Under the pieces are notes generated by a model. That model had not been told where the DNA came from and searched no databases. It saw only the letters and a list, made by a program, of their open reading frames with translations. From STD1-204 sp041649895 (GTDB lineage Bacteria > Patescibacteriota > Minisyncoccia > Minisyncoccales > Minisyncoccaceae): a stretch of 30,868 nt of DNA. Numbering within the stretch: position 1 is the first letter of the stretch; each line of letters starts with the position of its first letter. Location: the NCBI GenBank assembly GCA_041649895.1, contig JBAZMG010000002.1, forward strand, positions 1 through 30,868, given 5' to 3'. A program made the position numbers and the translations under genes. Shown piece by piece: positions 28,394 through 30,868 of the stretch.

Positions 28394-29548
28394 TTAAAGA
28401 TGGAATTTAGACAAAACAAATTGCTCAAAGTTTTCAATTTCCACATTGGGGCGATTCGAATAATCTTCGTAAAGATCAAAGACCAAATCTCGTAATTTGT
28501 CATTTTCGAAGCGTTCAAAATATTGTTCGGATTTTGCTTGGAAATCTTCAACCGTTTTTATATCAAGTTCCGCGCATCTTTGCCGCAAGCCTTCGTTTCG
28601 CGCCAAAAATTCTTGAAATTGGCTCGCGTTAATATCCTTTAATTTTTCTTGAAAATCTTCGTAAGTTCGCGGCCCTTCCCCTTTCTTAAAAATATCATTA
28701 TAGGTACGGATAAACTCTTCGCAAAGTAGACTGGAATAGTCTTTTCCATAGTCTTTTTTTAATTTTTCGCTTGCAAGCTCAATAACTTTTTCTTTTTGCT
28801 CATTGGTCAGTTGCCCCGATAATTTTTCGACGATCGGATTAATAATACTATGCAAAAACTCGTGGTCCAAATTATCGGGATTTTCTATGTGATTTTTCAA
28901 AACCAACTCTTCTCCAAAACTGAATGCCGCTCCCGAATCTTTTTCATAAAGCGGATCTGTCGGCATTAATGAAATTCTTCTAACTTCGGTTGTTTTCGAA
29001 TCGGGCCTAAAAAAGCTTATCAATTTTTCGATTCTCCTTTTTGTTTCTTCCATATCCCTTTCTCGCATTTCTTTATCTCTTTCAGTCTCAATGGAAAATT
29101 TCTTGGCCAACTCGGAAGAATCAAAAGATTGCTTAAACGCTTCAAGTGCCTGAAAAAGCTTTTGCTGAAGCTCTTGAGGATTTTTGATATAGGACTTGTG
29201 CTTAGCCAGGACTTTAAGTGCCTTCTCGCTTCGTTCCGGGTGCTCGTAGCTTAACGCGAGCGTGTATAATGCTTCTTCATCAACGCCACCCTCTTCAAGC
29301 GCCCCAATCTCTTCTAAAAATCCTGAAACTTCCATGTCAAGAGGATTTTCCAGAAAATACTTTTCCGTTTCTTTTGCCAATTTATTTTCGGAATTTCCCC
29401 ATTCCGGTTTCTCAGCTTTTAACATCAAAGACAAATGTTGTGCCCCCTTTTCTTCGTCAACAGAAATTTCCGGAGTTTTCAAAACCTCAAAATTGCCTTG
29501 CTCAAAATTTTCCTCACCCGAATCGAATTGTTGCTCAAAATTTTCCAT
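28394..29548 (-). CDS. Putative HExxH metallopeptidase-like protein
   Basis: A 384-residue soluble protein. Residues 1-180 are acidic and helical with a coiled-coil stretch (ETERDKEMRERDMEETKRRI). Residues 205-290 hold the only enzyme-like signal: LDHEFLHSIINPIVEKL, in which H229, E230 and H233 form a zincin HExxH motif, followed about 45 residues later by LLCEEFIRTYNDIF, where E277 or E278 could be the third zinc ligand. The HEF-H-S-x-x-NP spacing recalls DUF4932-type proteins. The C-terminal part is helical. No signal peptide, so a cytosolic role is expected. The promoter TTTACT-17-TAAAAT (29611-29583) gives a leader of about 27 nt with no SD. Confidence 0.6.
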   Translation of the reverse strand: MENFEQQFDSGEENFEQGNFEVLKTPEISVDEEKGAQHLSLMLKAEKPEWGNSENKLAKETEKYFLENPLDMEVSGFLEEIGALEEGGVDEEALYTLALSYEHPERSEKALKVLAKHKSYIKNPQELQQKLFQALEAFKQSFDSSELAKKFSIETERDKEMRERDMEETKRRIEKLISFFRPDSKTTEVRRISLMPTDPLYEKDSGAAFSFGEELVLKNHIENPDNLDHEFLHSIINPIVEKLSGQLTNEQKEKVIELASEKLKKDYGKDYSSLLCEEFIRTYNDIFKKGEGPRTYEDFQEKLKDINASQFQEFLARNEGLRQRCAELDIKTVEDFQAKSEQYFERFENDKLRDLVFDLYEDYSNRPNVEIENFEQFVLSKFHL

Positions 29549-29582
29549 TATATTACTAGTTATTCACTAAACTCTTAGTCAT

Positions 29583-29611
29583 ATTTTACACGGCGGGACA
29601 ATATTAGTAAA
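29583..29611 (-). promoter_or_regulatory. Promoter of the HExxH gene
   Basis: -35 TTTACT (29611-29606), 17 bp, -10 TAAAAT (29588-29583). Confidence 0.55.
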
Positions 29612-29630
29612 TGGTAAATAGCGCGATAAA

Positions 29631-29655
29631 CAAAAAACATCCCAAAAAGGGATGT
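29631..29655 (-). terminator. Intrinsic terminator of tRNA-Ala
   Basis: ACATCCC and GGGATGT (29637-29643 and 29649-29655) with a 5-nt loop, followed on the minus strand by TTTTTTG. Confidence 0.85.
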
Positions 29656-29656
29656 G

Positions 29657-29760
29657 TTTTGATAATTTTGGTGGACCCAGCGGGATTCGAACCCACGACC
29701 TCCTCTTTGCAAAAGAGGCGCGCTACCAACTGCGCTATGGGCCCACCAAAATTATCAAAA
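29657..29760. repeat. 18-bp perfect inverted repeat enclosing tRNA-Ala
   Basis: TTTTGATAATTTTGGTGG at 29657-29674 is the exact reverse complement of 29743-29760. The arms cover the first two and last positions of the tRNA and 16 bp on each side, so the precursor could extend the acceptor stem and bury the CCA end. Each arm also contains a GATAAT -10-like box pointing into the tRNA. Confidence 0.9.
29669..29744 (-). tRNA. tRNA-Ala (anticodon TGC), CCA encoded
   Basis: Full 76-nt cloverleaf on the minus strand: acceptor GGGCCCA with TGGGTCC, D stem GCGC/GCGC, anticodon stem CCTCT/AGAGG around loop TTTGCAA, T stem GTGGG/CCCGC with TTCGAAT loop. The acceptor holds the G3-U70 pair that identifies alanine tRNAs. 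The 3' CCA is encoded, unlike in the tRNA-Ile nearby. Confidence 0.97.
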
Positions 29761-29970
29761 TACAATAATTAGAAATACAAATATCATGAATTAATTATTC
29801 TCTCTAATGCCGCTGCGCCTTCGAGTCCATGCATTCAATATTACTATTTTGTACTTTGTGTGAGTAATTTGTACTTTGGGAGCAAATTTTATATATCCTA
29901 ATTATTCCTTGCCCAAATTACAAACTACAAATTACCAAGTACTGGCATAATTTTACAAAGTAAAATTTGC

Positions 29971-29997
29971 TGTGGGTATGCCTGGATCGTCCTCGAA
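29971..29997 (-). repeat. Partial copy of the tRNA-Ile 3' end
   Basis: TGTGGGTATGCCTGGA (29971-29986) repeats 30123-30138 exactly; a further CTCGAA follows in both after a 5-nt insertion in this copy. It covers the acceptor 3' strand and half of the T arm, as expected for an integration-site remnant or an abortive tRNA duplication. Confidence 0.75.
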
Positions 29998-30079
29998 TAA
30001 ATCTCGGCTGAGATTTTTCTCGGACCCGGCTCGGCGCCGTCGCGCCTCCGCCTTCTCGTCCAAGCCAAACAGCCTTTAG

Positions 30080-30121
30080 GTTAATATATTTTCCCACCTT
30101 TCGGTGGGTGAATATATTAAC
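30080..30121 (-). ncRNA. Hairpin with GAAA tetraloop downstream of tRNA-Ile
   Basis: Outer arms GTTAATATATT (30080-30090) and AATATATTAAC (30111-30121), inner arms CCCACC (30093-30098) and GGTGGG (30103-30108). On the minus strand the loop is GAAA, a stable GNRA tetraloop, which suggests that the RNA of this strand folds. It begins 4 nt after the tRNA and has no T-run, so it may be a processing or 3'-stabilising element. Calling it RNA is inference. Confidence 0.5.
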
Positions 30122-30124
30122 ATG

Positions 30125-30198
30125 TGGGTATGCCTGGACTCGAACCAGGGACCTCGTCATTATCAGTGACGCGCTCTAACCAGCTGAGCTACACACCC
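30125..30198 (-). tRNA. tRNA-Ile (anticodon GAT), CCA not encoded
   Basis: A 74-nt cloverleaf: acceptor GGGTGTG with CATACCC, D stem GCTC/GAGC, anticodon stem CGTCA/TGACG around loop CTGATAA, T stem CCTGG/CCAGG with TTCGAGT loop. The bases after the discriminator A are CAT, so CCA must be added after transcription. Confidence 0.97.
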
Positions 30199-30210
30199 AA
30201 ATTTAATTCA

Positions 30211-30801
30211 TTAAATTTGCTTCTCAAGAACAAACAATACTTTTTTCATTGGCTGAAAACCTGTTTCATTTTTATCATAAATCAGCTTTAATGACAACTC
30301 GTCAAAAATATTCTTCCACTCGCTTCGCGTAAAAAAATGCCCCTCATTATCATTCTTTTGAAAAAGATACGCGAATGACGCGCCGTGAAGTTTACACAAA
30401 ATCTTTGAAATTATTCCTTCGGGTAGATTCTCATAGATTATAATATTGTGTTTGGCGACTCGCGCGGCTTCTTTGAGCGCGGCCTTCGGATCTTTGGTGT
30501 GGTGTAAAACAAAATTGATCATTACCGTGTCAAAAGAATTATCCGGCAGAAACGACAAATTCCCTCCGTCGTATTCGCGAAAAGGTATGGACTCCACCCT
30601 ATTGTCAATAATATCAATTCCCAAGATCTCAGAATTAAAATATTTACCGAATTCCAATCCCACAGTCCCCGAACCACAGCCAAAATCCAATATCTTTGAA
30701 TTCGGCTTGATAAATTCGCGGCACTCTTCGCACATCGTGAGAGCGGCTTTTTTGTAAAAAGCCCTAAAAACCCGATATTGAAGTGGGCTCTTGCTTTTCA
30801 T
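30211..30801 (-). CDS. Class I SAM-dependent methyltransferase
   Basis: A 196-residue enzyme of the Methyltransf_11 type. Motif I is ILDFGCGSGTVGLEF (about residues 37-51), motif II GIDIIDNRVESIPF, and SFDTVMINFVLHHTKDPKAA gives motifs for the catalytic side strand (post I/III). The usual seven-stranded fold ends in beta strands 6-7 near LSLKLIYDKNETGFQPM. The acceptor (lipid, quinone or small molecule) cannot be told. The ATG at 30801 has no SD. A TTAAT palindrome (30199-30220) and tRNA-Ile follow it closely, so the tRNA could be read on the same transcript. Confidence 0.85.
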   Translation of the reverse strand: MKSKSPLQYRVFRAFYKKAALTMCEECREFIKPNSKILDFGCGSGTVGLEFGKYFNSEILGIDIIDNRVESIPFREYDGGNLSFLPDNSFDTVMINFVLHHTKDPKAALKEAARVAKHNIIIYENLPEGIISKILCKLHGASFAYLFQKNDNEGHFFTRSEWKNIFDELSLKLIYDKNETGFQPMKKVLFVLEKQI

Positions 30802-30868
30802 TAGAATTATTAGTTAGTTTCTTAGAGTTGCTCCGCTATTGGCATCCTTTTAATGGCAAGGACACCAA

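Larger units (their letters stand above)
29745..30124. other. Repeat-rich spacer between tRNA-Ala and tRNA-Ile
   Basis: No convincing gene in 380 bases. It holds: direct repeats of TTGTACTTTG (29850-29880 region); an 11-bp inverted repeat AGCAAATTTTA / TAAAATTTGCT (29880-29890 and 29961-29971); a tRNA-Ile 3'-end fragment (29971-29997); a GC-rich stretch (30025-30065) within an open frame of 80 codons that I judge non-coding; and the hairpin at 30080-30121. Confidence 0.6.

Noticed and set aside
29918..30160. 80-codon open frame across the tRNA-Ile end and the spacer
   Set aside because: It runs over the tRNA-Ile gene and the hairpin, has a biased Arg/Gly composition typical of GC-rich non-coding DNA, and lacks an SD or promoter.

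Overview
The window looks like a small-genome, fermentative-type member of the Candidate Phyla Radiation (Patescibacteria, Parcubacteria-like). This is inferred from compact genes, an alanyl-tRNA synthetase that stops after its editing domain, an RNA polymerase alpha subunit without its C-terminal domain, an array of pilin-like proteins carrying LamG domains, many TM-anchored surface proteins of unknown role, and dispersed palindromic repeats. No rRNA genes, CRISPR arrays or transposases are visible.

Layout. 1-2.4 kb: the 5' part of mreB and a divergent PEGA-domain membrane protein, with overlapping promoters. 2.4-7.5 kb: an MFS transporter among poorly characterised genes, five of which have their own Shine-Dalgarno (SD) site, promoter and usually terminator; they include a Cys-rich small protein and a long charged coiled-coil protein with three DNA-binding-like segments. 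7.6-10.1 kb: a likely operon of DEDDh exonuclease, NUDIX hydrolase, UMPH-1-type 5'-nucleotidase and perhaps a membrane-anchored protein, suggesting nucleic acid and nucleotide breakdown or salvage. 10.2-11.2 kb: an alpha/beta-hydrolase-like protein and a two-helix membrane peptide. 11.2-15.5 kb: the ribosomal operon infA-rpmJ-rpsM-rpsK-rpsD-rpoA-rplQ-rplM-rpsI, read leftward from one strong promoter. 15.5-19.5 kb: four tandem pilin-like genes with near-identical N-termini, related C-termini and divergent LamG middles, separated by a recurring hairpin. 19.5-27 kb: a baseplate-J-like anchored protein, alaS, an MscS-type TM-helix protein, and an operon of a GPY-repeat surface protein, a secreted KNH/Kazal protein and a TerC/DUF475 membrane protein. 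27-29.6 kb: two uncharacterised proteins and a putative HExxH metallopeptidase. 29.6-30.9 kb: tRNA-Ala(TGC), a repeat-rich spacer, tRNA-Ile(GAT) and a SAM-dependent methyltransferase.

Promoters are easy to read (TTGACA-like, about 17 bp, TATAAT-like). Two styles of translation start coexist: most core genes lack an SD and several seem leaderless or nearly so, while a set of mostly single-gene unknowns has clear SD sites. All functions are read from sequence by eye; no database search was possible.
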